A model generated the notes under the pieces. The model was given only the letters and a program-made list of their open reading frames with translations, searched no databases and was not told the DNA's origin. A program made the position numbers and the translations under genes. A stretch of DNA of 64,000 nucleotides, from assembly GCF_036850765.1 (NCBI RefSeq), contig NC_089492.1:73791982-73855981 (forward strand), read 5' to 3'. Positions 1 through 10,151 of the stretch are shown one piece after another (position 1 is the first letter of the stretch; each line of letters opens with the position of its first letter). This DNA comes from Saccopteryx bilineata (Eukaryota > Chordata > Mammalia > Chiroptera > Emballonuridae).

Positions 1-88
1 AGAACAGAGATAAAAAAAAAAAGTTGGTTTGGGAAAAAATGATGATCAGTTCAGTTTGAAATCTTTTGAGTTAAAAATTGCAGATTTA

Positions 89-2372
89 CCCTCATACCAA
101 AACCAGGCAAGGATGGCACAAAAAAGAAAACTACAGACCAATATCTCTAATGAATACAGATGCTAAAATACTAAACAAAATACTAGCAAATCGAATACAA
201 CAACATATTAAAAAAATAATACATCATGATCAAGTGGGATTCATCCCAGAATCTCAAGGATGGTTCAACATACGTAAAACGGTTAATGTAATACACCATA
301 TCAACAAAACAAAGAACAAAACCCTCATGATCTTATCAATAGACACAGAAAAGACTTTCGATAAAATACAACACAATTTTATGTTTAAGACTCTCAACAA
401 AATGGGTATAGAAGGAAAATATCTCAACATGATAAAGGCCATATATGATAAACCATCAGCTAATATCATATTAAATGGCACTAAACTGAAGGCTTTCCCC
501 CTTAAATCAGGAACAAGACAAGGTTTTCCACTCTCTCCACTCTTATTTAATGTGGTACTAGAGGTTCTAGCCAGAGCAATCAGACAAGACAAAGAAATAA
601 AAGGCATCCATATCGGAAAAGAAGAAGTAAAGGTATCACTTTTTGCAGATGATATGATCCTATACATCGAAAACCCCAAAGAATCCACAAAAAGACTACT
701 AGAAACAATAAGCCAATACAGTAAGGTCGCAGGATACAAAATTAACATACAGAAGTCAATAGCCTTTCTATATGCCAACAATGAAACAACTGAGAAGGAA
801 CTCAAAAGAATAATCCCCTTCACGATTGCAACAAAAAAAATAAAATACTTAGGAATAAACATAACAAAGAATGTAAAGGACTTATATAATGAAAACTATA
901 AACCATTGTTAAGGGAAATCGAAAAAGATATAATGAGATGGAAGAATATACCTTGTTCTTGGCTAGGAAGAATAAATATAATCAAGATGGCTATATTACC
1001 CAAAGCAATATACAAATTTAATGCAATTCCCATCAAACTTCCAATGACATTTTTAAAAGAAATAGAGCAAAAAATCATCAGATTTATATGGAACTATAAA
1101 AAACCCCGAATAGCCAAAGCAATCCTAAAGAAAAAGAATGAAGCTGGGGGCATAACAATACCTGACTTCAAACTCTATTATAGGGCCACGACAATCAAAG
1201 CAGCATGGTATTGGCAGAAAAATAGACACTCAGACCAATGGAACAGAATAGAAAGTCCAGAAATAAAACCACATATATATAGTCAAATAATTTTTGATAA
1301 AGGGGCCAACAACACACAATGGAGAAAAGAAAGCCTCTTCAATAAATGGTGCTGGGAAAACTGGAAAGCCACATGCAAAAGAATGAAACTGGACTACAGT
1401 CTCTCCCCCTGTACAAAAATTAACTCAAAATGGATCAAAGATCTAAACATAAGACCTGAAACAATTAAGTACATAGAAGAAGACATAGGTACTCAACTCA
1501 TGGACCTGGGTTTTAAAGAGCATTTTATGAATTTGACTCCAATGGCAAGAGAAGTGAAGGCAAAAATTAATGAATGGGACTACATCAGACTAAGAAGTTT
1601 TTGCTCAGCAAGAGAAACTGATAACAAAATAAACAGAAAGCCAACTAAATGGGAAATGATATTTTCAAACAACAGCTCAGATAAGGGCCTAATATCCAAA
1701 ATATACAAAGAACTCATAAAACTCAACAACAAACAAACAAACAATCCAATAAAAAAATGGGAAGAGGATGTGAATAGACACTTCTCCCAGGAAGAAATAC
1801 AAATGGCCAACAGATATATGAAAAGATGCTCATCTTCTTTAGCTATTAGAGAAATGCAAATCAAAACGGCACTGAGATACCACCTCACACCTGTTCGATT
1901 AGCTGTTATTAGCAAGTCAGGTAATAGCAAATGTTGGAGAGGCTGTGGAGAAAAAGGAACCCTCATACACTGTTGGTGGGAATGTAAAGTAGTACAACCA
2001 TTATGGAAGAAAGTATGGTGGTTCCTCAAAAAACTGCAAATAGAACTACCTTATGACCCAGCAATCCCTCTACTGGGTATATATCCCCAAAACTCAGAAA
2101 CATTGACACGTAAAGACACATGCAGCCCCATGTTTATTGCAGCATTGTTCACAGTGGCCAGGACATGGAAACAATGAAAAAGCCCATCAATAGATGACTG
2201 GATAAAGAAGATGTGGCACATATACACTATGGAATACTACTCAGCCATAAGAAATGATGACATCGGAACATTTACAGCAAAATGGTGGGATCTTGATAAC
2301 ATGATACGAAGCGAAATAAGTAAATCAGAAAAAAACAGGAACTGTATTATTCCATACGTAGGTGGGACATAA
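89..2372 (+). pseudogene. LINE-1 ORF2 C-terminal part (reverse transcriptase, broken)
   Basis: ORF2 of L1 encodes an endonuclease/reverse transcriptase that copies L1 and SINE RNA into the genome. This copy starts just before the [10 protein letters not shown] motif and keeps the RT fingers and palm, including the catalytic FADDM motif near 644-658, the thumb, and the C-terminal cysteine-rich segment near 1930-1990. A continuous frame of about 685 codons runs to a TGA at 2175-2177. That TGA is premature, because typical L1 C-terminal sequence (DDWIKKMWHIYTMEYY) continues in the same frame to a TAA at 2370-2372. Near 119-125, in an A-run, one base appears to be missing: the preceding stretch ([12 protein letters not shown]) is in another frame. 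The track start is a TTG lying in the target site, so it is not a real initiation codon. The intact palm suggests a fairly young copy, but the endonuclease is gone. Confidence 0.92.
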
Positions 2373-2412
2373 TAGTGAAACTAAGAGACATTGATAAGAG
2401 TGTGGTGGTTAC

Positions 2413-2456
2413 GGGGGGGAGGGGGGAATGGGAGAGGGATAGGGGGTGGGGAGGGG
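2413..2456 (+). repeat. G-rich tract of L1 3' UTR, potential G-quadruplex
   Basis: Seven runs of three or more Gs lie within 44 bases on the plus strand, downstream of the L1 ORF2 stop. A polypurine, quadruplex-prone tract in this position is a known property of mammalian L1 3' UTRs. It should be single-strand prone on the L1 RNA and the coding DNA strand. Confidence 0.75.
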
Positions 2457-2726
2457 CACAAAGAAAACAAGATAGAAGGTGACAGAGGACAATCTGACTT
2501 TGGGTGGTGGGTATGCAACATAATTGAACGACAAGATAACCTGGACTTGTTATCTTTGAATATATGTATTCTGATTTATTGATGTCACCCCATTAAAAAA
2601 ATAAAATTATAAAAAAAAAAATTGCAGATTTAGACTCAATTAATGATGGTGTTTGAAAACCAGGTCAGTGTTCAACTTTTGCAGTAATTAGATAAGAGCT
2701 ATTAAAGAGCGAAATTATGGAGTCAT

Positions 2727-3325
2727 TGTAAAGCCAGTAGCCACAGCCAACATCATAGCTACCTGGCCCATGCAGGTTCACATTTGATTCAGACATACGG
2801 TAATGAAACAATGGAGCCAAGAACTGGTGGGCCATTAGCTTTAATCCTAGCTTGCACCTGGTGGGCAAGAAATAAACACAGTTGGAAAACACTTCCCTTT
2901 CCATTCAGGGCTCCAAAGCCACTGACTTATCCAAGTTTCCTAGAATCAAAGGTTTCTACCTCATCAGCCATATTCACCTCTGTTCCCATCTCTTTCTCTC
3001 TGCACTAACTGGCTTCTCCTTCACAACTCCACCATCTTGGATGCTTCTCCTCTTTTCCACATGGCCTTTCTCTGCTCTCCTCTTTAATGCTAATCTCAGG
3101 AACCGAGAGAGAGCAAGCTCCTGATCTGACCCATTTTATAGTGTAGAAATCACAACCTTTAATCCAATATACAAACAAGGAAGTCTCTGATACAAAGTCA
3201 CTTAGGGTTGAAAAGGCTTAGTCTTAAAACTAAGCCTTAGGGTATAACAATCCTGCCTACTTACAGCCTATCCCCCACACCCAATGCAAACTATATATCA
3301 TATTTACAAACTTATTTGACCAACA
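2727..3325 (-). mobile_element. 3' LTR of a short LTR retroelement (copy 1)
   Basis: Read on the minus strand the 599-bp segment starts TGTTGGTCAAATAAG and ends TGGCTACTGGCTTTACA, so it has TG...CA termini. It contains a TATA-like CTATAAAATGG (plus 3131-3141) and an ATTAAA downstream of it (near 2839). The same sequence recurs at 4344-4935, 5020-5708, 17132-17745 and, as a diverged subfamily, at 10964-11478. With 4344-4935 in the same orientation it brackets a 1018-bp internal region. Confidence 0.88.
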
Positions 3326-4343
3326 TTCCACTGCTTTGGCTCGCTTCACAATCTAAAGCACAGGCATTCCTGCACAAGAAAATTAGGCACATTACACAAA
3401 TGACAACAACATGACAAATGATACAATTTCAACAATTACAAAGGTACATCTCACCAGTCTCTGAGCACTTTGCCAAAAGCACAAAATGTCCTCTGACTTC
3501 TTTCTAGCGATGAGAAAAGCTTCCCAGGGCAGGGGATGGCCTCCAGCTAAGCTGCTCCCCATCCCCATCAGGGTATTTCACATTGTCCAAAATCCGTAAG
3601 TCCATCCAACAAAGGAGCCAGTGCCCACTTCAGTCGTATTCCAGGAATCAGTGCACGCACATGGGGCCTTAGGCACCCCCCCCCCCTCATCCCTGCCGTC
3701 CTGGCAGGTCTTACACTGTCCCAAAGAGGAGCATGTGGCAATCAGCATTTCCATCTCTGCTCCAGAGAGCATGATGGCATTCACCCCTATGTCCCAAAAT
3801 CACAGACCTACCAGGGGCATAGTAGGTACTCCTTGCTGCTGGGCTCTCACTTTCTGGAGACTGCAGATTGCAACTCCAGCCTGATTCTCCTTATCCTACA
3901 AAGAGGAACTGGAAACACCAGCTCCCACTGCTGGGCTCAAGCCCCGGGCCACTGCCACCTTCTGCTCTGCAAGCCTTGCAGCCCCAGCTCTGGCCTCAAC
4001 CCCGGCCTCCTGCTGCTGCTGGCTCTCTACAATGTCCAGGGCAATCTGTAACTCATGAGCCTGTGATTCCTTCTCTAGTGGCTGCTCCATTTCCAAGCGA
4101 ATCTCACAAACCTGGCCGGCCTCCTCCAGTGGCTCCTTCCACTGCTTGGTTTGCAGGTCCTGGACAGCCTCTTCCACAGAACTCATGGTTTCCTCATGCA
4201 TGGCTGTAAAAGTCAGCCACCTACAGCCCCCAAAAGAACAGCCATGCAGAACCATAACAGCAGCCAGTCCTCTACTCCACTGCTCAAAGGTGGTGGTGGC
4301 AGCTCCATAACAACTGGTATCAAATCCTGCTGACTATGCCAAA
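3326..4343 (-). mobile_element. Internal region of short LTR retroelement (copy 1), no recognisable pol
   Basis: This 1018-bp segment lies between two same-orientation LTRs. I find no protease, reverse transcriptase, RNase H or integrase motif in any frame. The minus strand begins TTTGGCATAGTCAGCAGG directly after the 5' LTR. A TGG is present as expected for a primer-binding site, but I cannot match it to a specific tRNA. Coding-like sequence is described separately for the 5' half. The 3' half (minus 3578-3784) holds a cysteine-containing open stretch (LGQCKTCQDGRDEGGG) that I do not recognise, and a C-run at about 3676-3687. The organisation resembles non-autonomous elements such as MaLRs, which are mobilised by proteins from another ERV. 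Confidence 0.75.
3896..4308 (-). pseudogene. Unrecognised ORF of the LTR element: membrane segment plus coiled-coil-like region, frameshifted
   Basis: On the minus strand an ATG at 4308, 35 nt inside the 5' LTR boundary, opens a frame with a proline-rich start, then a hydrophobic stretch (DWLLLWFCMAVLLGA) of membrane-spanning character, then a stop near 4213. A second frame, overlapping at 4213-4255, continues with Glu/Gln/Leu-rich sequence (HEETMSSVEEAV, then LEKESQAHELQ) to a stop at 3896. Comparison with the related copy at 10568-11478, where the equivalent parts share one frame, indicates a frameshift in this copy. The downstream portion is Glu/Gln/Ala-rich and could form a coiled coil. 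I know no family with this arrangement. It occupies the position of gag but shows no capsid or zinc-knuckle motif. Function unknown. Confidence 0.55.
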
Positions 4344-4935
4344 TGTAAAGCCAGTAGCCATAGCCACTATCACAGCTGCCTGGACCATGCAGGTTTGTAT
4401 TTGATTCAGACAGACGGTAATGAAACAATGAAGCCAAGAACTGGTGGCCACTAGCTTTAATCCTAGCTTGCACCCAGTGGGCAAGAAATACACACAGTTG
4501 GAAAATACTTCCCTTTCCATTCAGGGCACCCAAAGCCACTGACTTATCCTTGTTTCCTAGAATCAAAGGTTTCTACCTCACCAGCCTTATTCACCTCTGT
4601 TCCCCATCTCCTTCTCTCTGCACAAACTGGCTTCTCCTTCAGAACTCCACCATCTTGGCTGCTTCTCCTCTCCTCCACATGGTCTTTCTCTGCTCTCTTA
4701 CAGCATGGGCTCCTCTGCCCCACTTTATAGTGTAGAAATCAAAACCTTTAATCCAATATACAAACAAGGTAGTCTCTGATACAAAGTCACTTAGGGTGGG
4801 AAAGGCTTAGTCTTAAAACTAAGCCTTAAGCTATAATGACCCTGCCTGCTTACAGCCTGTCCCCCACACCCAATGCAAACTATAAGTGAGCAAACATATA
4901 CAGTATATCATATTTACAAACTTATTTGACCAACA
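4344..4935 (-). mobile_element. 5' LTR of the short LTR retroelement (copy 1)
   Basis: This 592-bp LTR is nearly identical in layout to 2727-3325 and in the same orientation. The minus strand begins TGTTGGTCAAATAAG at 4935 and ends ...GGCTTTACA at 4344. The bases outside the pair of LTRs are GTCAT (2722-2726) and AACAT (4936-4940). They match at only three of five positions, so a TSD for this copy is doubtful and may have decayed or recombined. Confidence 0.88.
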
Positions 4936-5750
4936 AACATGAAGGTTGTAGGTTTGATTTTCCAGTCAGGGTATGTACAAGAAAAGCCTGGTGTTCATGT
5001 CTCTCTCCCCCTACCTCTCTGTTGGTCAGATAAGTTTGTAAATATGATATATGTGTTTTCTCGCTTATAGTTTGCATTGTGTGTGGGGACAGGCTGTAAG
5101 TGGTTAGGTCTTTATAGCCTGAGGCTTAGTTTTAAGACTAAGACTAAGGTTTTCCCCACACCCTTGACTGATTGCATGACGTGGGGTGGTGCACTCTCAT
5201 GAGGAATCCCATTATGCCTCAGATAAGTGACTTTGTATCAGAGACTCCCTGGTTTGTATATTGGATTAAAAGTTTTGATTTTTTACACTATAAAGTGAGG
5301 CAGAATGGGAGCTTGCTCTCTTGGTTCCTGAGATTAGCATTAGAGAGCAGAGAGCAGAGAAAGGCCACGTGGAGGAGGCCAAGAGAAGCAGCCAAGATGG
5401 CAGAGTGCTGAAGAAGAAGCCAGTTTGTGCAGAGTTTGTGCAGAGAGAAGGAGATGGGGAACAGAGGTGAATAAGGCTAGTGAGCTAGAAACCTTTGATT
5501 CTAAGAAACTCGGATAAGTCAGTAGCTTTGTGAGCACTGAATGGGTTTTGGAGCCCAGTGTGTATTTTTACTTGCCTACTGGGTGCAAGCTAGAATTAAA
5601 GATAATGGTCCACCAGTTCTTGGTTCTATTGTTTCATTATCGTCTGTTCGAATCTGAACCTGCATGGGCCAGGCGGCTGTGATGGTGGCCCTGGCTACTG
5701 GATTTACTCTCTCTCTCAAAAAATTAATTAATTAAAATAAAAATAAAAAG
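4936..5750 (+). mobile_element. Ves1-like SINE fragment, split by an LTR insertion
   Basis: The left part (about 4936-5019) reads like the tRNA-derived SINE stretch around the B box (aaggttgtaggtttgatt, then 'ccagtcaggg') and a pyrimidine-rich body ending tacctctc. The right part (about 5709-5750) resumes with ctctctctcaaaaaattaatt and an A/T-rich tail. The intervening 689 bp is a solo LTR. The SINE's 5' end is missing at the junction with the LTR element to its left. Confidence 0.6.
5020..5708 (+). mobile_element. Solo LTR inserted in a SINE (copy 2)
   Basis: This copy lies in plus orientation, opposite to the others. It starts TGTTGGTCAGATAAG and ends TGGCTACTGGATTTACT, the last base being a likely A-to-T change from the family's terminal CA. 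It is flanked by CTCTC at 5015-5019 and 5709-5713, a 5-bp TSD. It is longer (689 bp) than the 592-614 bp relatives through internal insertions. A solo LTR arises by recombination between the two LTRs of an insertion. Confidence 0.85.
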
Positions 5751-6600
5751 GTGTCTTTTCCAGATAATCTAAATCCTGCAGGTGGCAAGCTTGGCGAGTA
5801 GACCTAATTAGCAATGCCTTTGTGAAAATTAAAAAAAGATGCCTCCTATGGGTGGCTTTCCTAGCACAGGAAGTGTGGCCTGCTCCTGCTCCCAGTCACC
5901 CCTCTGACCCAGAGCCGTCTGCAGCATGGGTGCCCCAGGGAGGGTAGACTGGCCTTGAGGCCTTTGACCAGATAAGAGAAAAAGAGAGAGCCCTGTTTTG
6001 TTATCACTTTAAGTAGATGAAGGACTGTCTCTGGGAAGGATGTTCAAATTTTTTCTTAGGGATTTACAGGGCAGAATATGATCAGCAAACAACTATTTTG
6101 AAATGGCAGGTAAATGTGTAAAGTAAATAAAACTGCTCAAAAGCATGACTGACTTTTAGACAGTGAGTTCAGCCATGGGAAGTAATAAAATGCAGTTTGC
6201 ACATCTAATTGATAAGAATGGTTTTTTCAAGCCTGTGATTTGATGATCCCTCACTCACGAGTGTTATGGCCAGTAATTCTATGAGCAGTGGAGAGCTATC
6301 AGTGGTTGGAATGGAGGAGGCAGAACGTGGGTTGGTTATTGCAAGAGCAACAATTTCTCAAATACCAAGGTTTGGGGAAAAACACTTGGATTATGGGTCT
6401 GCATTCCCCAGATATTCTGATAGACATAATTGGCTAGCTGGTTATTTGTTTGTGTTTCTAAAGTTAGTAGCATTGATTTAGTATACTTTACATCTAGGAC
6501 ATCAAATTTATTTCAAAACAGAGGTCTTCAGTTTGACCTGACTATCAGTAAGTGTACAGGTCTGAGTTTCTATATTTAACTAAAGTAAGAATAAATATCA
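5751..6600. other. Intergenic, no gene seen
   Basis: Unique-looking AT-rich sequence. The longest frame (71 codons from 6266) has no recognisable features. Confidence 0.6.
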
Positions 6601-6615
6601 AAAATCTGATTTTTG

Positions 6616-7003
6616 GGGCCTTGGCAGGTTGGCTCAGCAGTAGAGCGTCGGCCTGGCGTGCGGGGGACCTGGGTTCGATTCCTGGCCAGGGCACATAGGA
6701 GAAGCGCCCATTTGCTTCTCCACCCTCACCCCCTCCTTCCTCTCTGTCTCTCTCTTCCCCTCCTGCAGCCAAGGCTCCATTGGAGCAAAGATGGCCCGGG
6801 CGCTGGGGATGGCTCCTTGGCCTCTGCCCCAGGCGCTGGAGTGGCTCTGGTCACGGCAGAGCGACGCCCCGGAGGGGCAGAGCATCGCCCCCTGGTGGGC
6901 AGAGCGTCGCCCCTGGTGGGCGTGCTGGGTGGATACCGGTCGGGCACATGCGGGAGTCTGTCTGACTGTCTCTCCCCGTTTCCAGCTTCAGAAAAAAAAA
7001 AAA
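6616..7003 (+). mobile_element. VES-type bat SINE, first of a tandem pair
   Basis: A tRNA-derived head carries an A-box-like TGGCTCAGCAGTAGAGCGTC and a B-box GGTTCGATTCC. A conserved body follows (aggagaagcgcccatttgc, pyrimidine-rich 'cctctctgtctctctcttcc', 'tccattggagcaaagatgg') and an A-tail at 6992-7003. It is preceded by AAAATCTGATTTT (6601-6613) and followed by the same word (7004-7016), the TSD. All long frames across it are SINE sequence and not genes. The element is diagnostic for bats. Confidence 0.93.
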
Positions 7004-7016
7004 AAAATCTGATTTT

Positions 7017-7385
7017 CGGCCCTGGCCGGTTGGCTCAGTGGTAGAGCGTCGGCCTGGCGTGCGGGGGACCCGGGTTCGATTCCCGGCCAGGGCACATAGG
7101 AGAAGCGCCCATTTGCTTCTCCCCCCCCTCCTTCCTCTCTGTCTCTCTCTTCCCCTCCCGCAGCCAAGGCTCCATTGGAGCAAGGATGGTCCGGGCGCTG
7201 GGGATGGCTCCTTGGCCTCTGCCCCAGGCGCTAGAGTGGCTCTGGTCACAATGGAGCGACGCCCCAGAGGGGCAGAGCATCGCCCCCTGGTGGGCGTGCA
7301 GGGTGGATCCCGGTCGGGCGCATGCGGGAGTCTGTCTGACTGTCTCTCCCTGTTTCCAGCTTCAAAAAAAAAAAAAAGAAAAAGA
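7017..7385 (+). mobile_element. VES-type bat SINE, second of a tandem pair
   Basis: Same family and orientation as the copy to its left, separated only by the target word. It starts cggccctggccggttggctc, has the A and B boxes of the tRNA-like head and ends in an A/G-interrupted tail. The target word AAAATCTGATTTT recurs after it at 7386-7398. Its head is closer to a perfect tRNA-like form (acccgggttcgattcccggc) than that of the first copy, suggesting it is the younger of the two. Confidence 0.93.
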
Positions 7386-7399
7386 AAAATCTGATTTTC

Positions 7400-8560
7400 A
7401 TTTAATGTTAAAATTCATCAGCCAAAAAGTAAGTTGATTAAAAATGAAGCTTTTTTTTTTGTTCCCCAACTACTTCAGCAAGGTAGACTATGAAAGGAAA
7501 ATGCCCAAAGAAAACAGCTTACCAAGAAGGACAAGGAGGAACCGAAGCCAGCAGGTTAGTCACACAGGCAATGCTGCTTCTGTCTCTTCAAAGGATAAAG
7601 AGAAGGTCAGGAAGATAAGAATCTAGTTTCCTGGTTCAGAAGGCTGCTGAACATCCTGGAACATATTCTACCTTCCAACTCATGACCCTCACTGGAGATT
7701 AGAAACAGGTTCTAACAGATCAGAGTGTCTAAGAGTTAATGTTCTTATTCTTAGCAAGGCAGAACTTTGGGTCAAGCCATCACGTATATCAACACACCTT
7801 TCTAATGAGAGCAATGCCATCAGAATAATAATAGAGGAAAATAAACATTTGGAAGATCAGTTGCGCAGAAAACCCATGAACTCAGTGAAGCTGAGACTGT
7901 ATCAGTGAAAACAAGTAGATTCTGATTTAATTTATGGGAAATCATTCATCACTATCTATTGATAGGCCTACTATGTGACAGGCACTTCAAATGAAACCAG
8001 GAGCACAGTAATCACCACCCAATGCCTCTTTTTCCATCAGTCATTGTGTTAGCTTGATGTAACTAACTAAAACCATATTTTAATTCAAGTAGCTCTACTA
8101 AGTAATTAGAAATGGGCATTATTCTAGTATACAAGCTATTTATTAAATGTAGCATACTATACTTCATTAAAGGTACTTCAGGTTAATTAGTAGAAGAAAA
8201 ATAAAAACATTTTCTCTGTCTTATGCAGCAACACTTCATGGTTAATTGCCATGAGTAGAAGCTGAAACCAGGTTCAGTATCATAAGGTATTAATGCATGA
8301 GTTATCTATTCCTCTGTAACAAATTACCACTTGAAGATGGGTCCTCGTTAGCCAGTTCCCAAAGCTGCATTGCTTGACCTATCAAAATGGCGCTGACTCA
8401 TTAAGGACCCATGGTATCAACAACTGCTGTGTTAAAGAAGAAAGCCTCTCTTTCTGGGTTCTGTCCCTCAGGTCTCAGAGCAACACCACATGGGCCACTG
8501 TCTAACAAGGATCTTCCTGAGACCGTTTCCATTGTCCTCTACTGGCAGCCCCTCCATCAC
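7400..8560. other. Intergenic, no gene seen
   Basis: Low-complexity and unique AT-rich DNA. The 60-codon frame at 7444-7626 (Lys/Arg-rich) has no recognisable relatives and no upstream signals that I can see. Confidence 0.55.
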
Positions 8561-8564
8561 AGGG

Positions 8565-8900
8565 TGTGTTGGTTAATTTTATGTGTCAGCTTGACTGGCC
8601 CCATGGGGTGACCAGATATTTGGTTAAATGTTATTCCGGTGCCTCTATGAGTGTGTTTTAGATGAGATTAACATTTAAATTGATGGACTTTGAGTAAAGC
8701 AGTTTGCCCTCCCTAGTGTGGGTGAGACTCGTCTGAAGGTCTGAATAAAACAAAAAATCTAGTGTCCCCCGGGCAAGAAATGAATTCTCCAGGCTGCTGG
8801 CCCTTAGACAGGAACTACAGCATCAGCTCTCCTGGGTCCAGGAGACACACGGCAGGGCATTAGACCATTCTCTCCATCATCTTTGTCTTGGCTCCAGGCC
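8565..8900 (+). repeat. Old ERVL/MLT2-like LTR fragment
   Basis: It begins ttggttaattttatgtgtca, then 'gcttgactggcccca', and continues 'gatgagattaacatttaaat', 'gagtaaagcagtttgccctc'. This wording is familiar from an ancient LTR spread across mammals. A copy in the opposite orientation occurs at 62903-63456. The family name is from memory and uncertain. The repeat identity is firm because of the second copy. Confidence 0.6.
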
Positions 8901-8924
8901 ATAAATGCTTTCCCCTGCCTTTAA

Positions 8925-9065
8925 AAATTTTAATTGAAGTATTTGGGGTGACATTGGTTAATAAAATTTTATAGGTTTCAGGTGCACAATTCTAGAATGC
9001 ATCATCTATATATTGCATTGTGTGTTCACCACCCCAAGTCAAGTCTCCCTACATCACCCTCCCCC
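8925..9065 (-). repeat. LINE-1 3'-end fragment
   Basis: The plus strand reads ttggggtgacattggttaat, then 'aggtttcaggtgcacaatt', 'gtgttcaccaccccaagtc'. This is the reverse complement of the L1 3' terminal region common in bat and other laurasiatherian genomes. Confidence 0.65.
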
Positions 9066-9510
9066 TTGGCTTCAACGGAGTCAACATACAAGTCTTTAAA
9101 GCTGATTCCATAAATTTGTCTAATTTATATGTACATGAATCCTAGGACTACATATAACCTTGTGGTGTACATACTTGCACAAAAGTCCTTGTCCCCATTT
9201 TGGACTGCTTTCCTGGAATAGATTCTGAGAAGTAAAATTCTTGGGCCAAAGCTATAATATATTTAAAGCTCTTCACTGATACTGGCAAATTCTTTCCTGA
9301 AATATAATCATTATTGGGCCTCATCAATAACAAATATCTACATACATGTATTGGACTGTATTTCTAATTAACATTTCTTTGATGGCTGGACATGTGGAAC
9401 ATGCTTTTATGTAAGTTTATTAGCCATTATTATTTACTTTTACCAATTGTCTATCACTAATATTTTGTCACACGTTCCTCTAATCTTTTCTTGTGGATAT
9501 ATATGAATAG

Positions 9511-10151
9511 AGCAGTCCCCCTTCACATGCAGGGACATGTTCAAAGACCTCCAGTGGATGCCTGAAACCACAGATAGTACCAAACCCTATATATACTATG
9601 TTTATTCTATCCATTTATATTTATAATAAGGTTTAACTTATAAATTAGATACTATGAAAGATTAACAACAATAATAATTATAACCATAAAGGTTATGTAA
9701 ATGTAGTTTTTCTCTATCTCAAACTATCTTACTGTACTGTACTCACCTTTTTGCTGAAAGGAAGTACTTTGCAGCTTTTCTTTAGTATGTCTGAGTTGCC
9801 AGCATCACTGCTCTTGAGCTTTGGGGTCATTGTTAAGTAAAATAAGGGTTATTTGTAGATAAGCCCTGCAATACCCAACAGCCAATCAATCTGATAACCC
9901 AGGTGGCTATTTAGTGACTGCTGGGTGGGGAGCATGTACAGAGCAAGATACTAGACAAAAGGAGGAGTCATACCCCAGGTGGGACAGAGCAGGATATTAT
10001 GAAGTTTCATCTTGCTGCTCAGACTGGTATGCAACTTAAAACTTATGTATTGTTTATTTCTGTAATTCTCTATTTAATATTTTCAGACTATCATCAATGG
10101 TGGATAACTGAAACCATGGAAAGCAAAGCCATGGATAAGGCAGGACTACTG
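9511..10151. mobile_element. Tigger-like (Tc1/mariner) DNA transposon remnant
   Basis: The left end reads gcagtcccccttcacatgca and continues 'ccagtggatgcctgaaacc'. The right end reads 'aactgaaaccatggaaagca', 'ataaggcaggactactg' followed by TA. Mirror-related end sequences and this wording fit the non-autonomous Tigger elements shared by placental mammals. No transposase frame remains. It is about 640 bp long and much diverged, so the insertion is old. Confidence 0.75.

Larger units (their letters stand above)
89..2620 (+). mobile_element. 5'-truncated LINE-1 with target-site duplication
   Basis: The element begins inside ORF2 and runs through the end of ORF2, a G-rich 3' UTR, an AATAAA at 2600-2605 and an A-rich tail. 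The 12-base word ATTGCAGATTTA occurs at 77-88 just before it and again at 2621-2632 just after it, which is the target-site duplication left by target-primed reverse transcription. The match may be up to 16 bases, because flanking As blur the edge. The 5' half (5' UTR, ORF1, endonuclease) is missing. The element cannot move on its own, and its reading frame carries at least two lesions, described in the next entry. Confidence 0.95.

Noticed and set aside
78..80. Apparent start codon of the 699-codon L1 frame
   Set aside because: The codon is TTG and lies in the target-site duplication outside the element. Real ORF2 starts far upstream in a full-length L1.
3326..4343. Internal region as a gag-pol provirus
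   Set aside because: Only about 1 kb long. No protease, RT, RNase H, integrase or zinc-knuckle motif found in any frame.
2722..4940. 5-bp TSD for the two-LTR element (GTCAT versus AACAT)
   Set aside because: Only three of five bases match, so I do not call it a TSD.
6613..7394. Many overlapping frames of 60-143 codons on both strands around the two SINEs
   Set aside because: They are translations of the GC-rich VES SINE bodies. The same frames recur at 56635-57001 in the third copy.
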